NCBI GenBank assembly: GCA_031289385.1
Contig: JAITPP010000046.1
Coordinates: forward strand, 1-6,865
Direction of reading: 5' to 3'
From: Prevotellaceae bacterium
GTDB lineage: Bacteria; Bacteroidota; Bacteroidia; Bacteroidales; UBA932
Length of the DNA: 6,865 nt
In this document: piece after piece, positions 6,765-6,865 of the stretch
Position numbering within the stretch: position 1 is the stretch's first letter
Layout of the letters: each line of letters begins with the position of its first letter
Notes under the pieces: model-generated
The model's input: the letters and a program-made list of their open reading frames with translations, nothing else
Databases searched by the model: none
Told to the model about the DNA's origin: nothing
Translations under genes and position numbers: made by a program

Positions 6765-6865
6765 GTGCATTTGTAAGACGGGTATTTAGTATTTGGGCGA
6801 AAGCAGAAAACAATTGATGATTTATTATTGAATATTGATTATTAAAAAGGCTCACAGATACACCA

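Larger units (their letters stand above)
6500..6865. other. AT-rich non-coding region upstream of susC
   Basis: No convincing gene is present on either strand in these 366 bases. The sequence is extremely AT-rich with many A and T runs. It should hold the promoter and operator of the susCDE operon, but no strong match to the full TTTG / TAnnTTTG promoter pair is visible on the minus strand. The best structures are the short inverted repeats listed separately. There is no Shine-Dalgarno sequence before the susC ATG, only AT-rich leader, as is normal in Bacteroidota. The outer end (about 6810-6845) contains degenerate ATTGAT/ATTATT repetition. Confidence 0.7.

Noticed and set aside
6722..6864. 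Possible 3' end of an upstream minus-strand gene
   Set aside because: One frame stays open for about 47 codons, but its translation (NNQYSIINHQLF and similar) is what AT-rich intergenic repeats produce, and there is no start or known domain.

Overview
The window is an AT-rich stretch of a Bacteroidota genome, probably of a Bacteroidia-type relative. Every gene in it lies on the minus strand. Together they form the outer-membrane part of a starch- or alpha-glucan-utilisation locus of the Sus type. The lineage is suggested by the adjacent SusC/SusD pair, by lipoproteins with acidic residues just after the lipobox cysteine, and by translation starts without clear Shine-Dalgarno sequences.

In transcription order (right to left): positions 6500-6865 are a very AT-rich non-coding leader with two short inverted repeats and one weak promoter-like match. 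Positions 6499-3515 encode a SusC-type TonB-dependent transporter. Positions 3495-1879 encode its SusD-type lipoprotein lid, and 1866-802 a SusE-type starch-binding surface lipoprotein. These three genes are separated by only 19 and 12 bases, so they are almost certainly co-transcribed. A 268-base gap (534-801) follows, holding a small tandem repeat array, a 96-base palindrome and a promoter-like sequence. Positions 533-1 encode the N-terminal 177 residues of a fourth gene. It is cut by the window edge and was found by direct translation. It is a lipoprotein with the N-terminal beta-sandwich domain typical of Bacteroidota GH13 alpha-amylases.

Inferred working model: the amylase lipoprotein cuts starch or a related alpha-glucan at the cell surface. 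The SusE-like protein and SusD hold the glucan chains, and SusC with SusD moves malto-oligosaccharides into the periplasm using TonB energy. No periplasmic glycosidase, regulator or RNA gene is visible. The coding content is a recognisable variant of a known system. The less explained parts are the non-coding repeats in the two intergenic regions.
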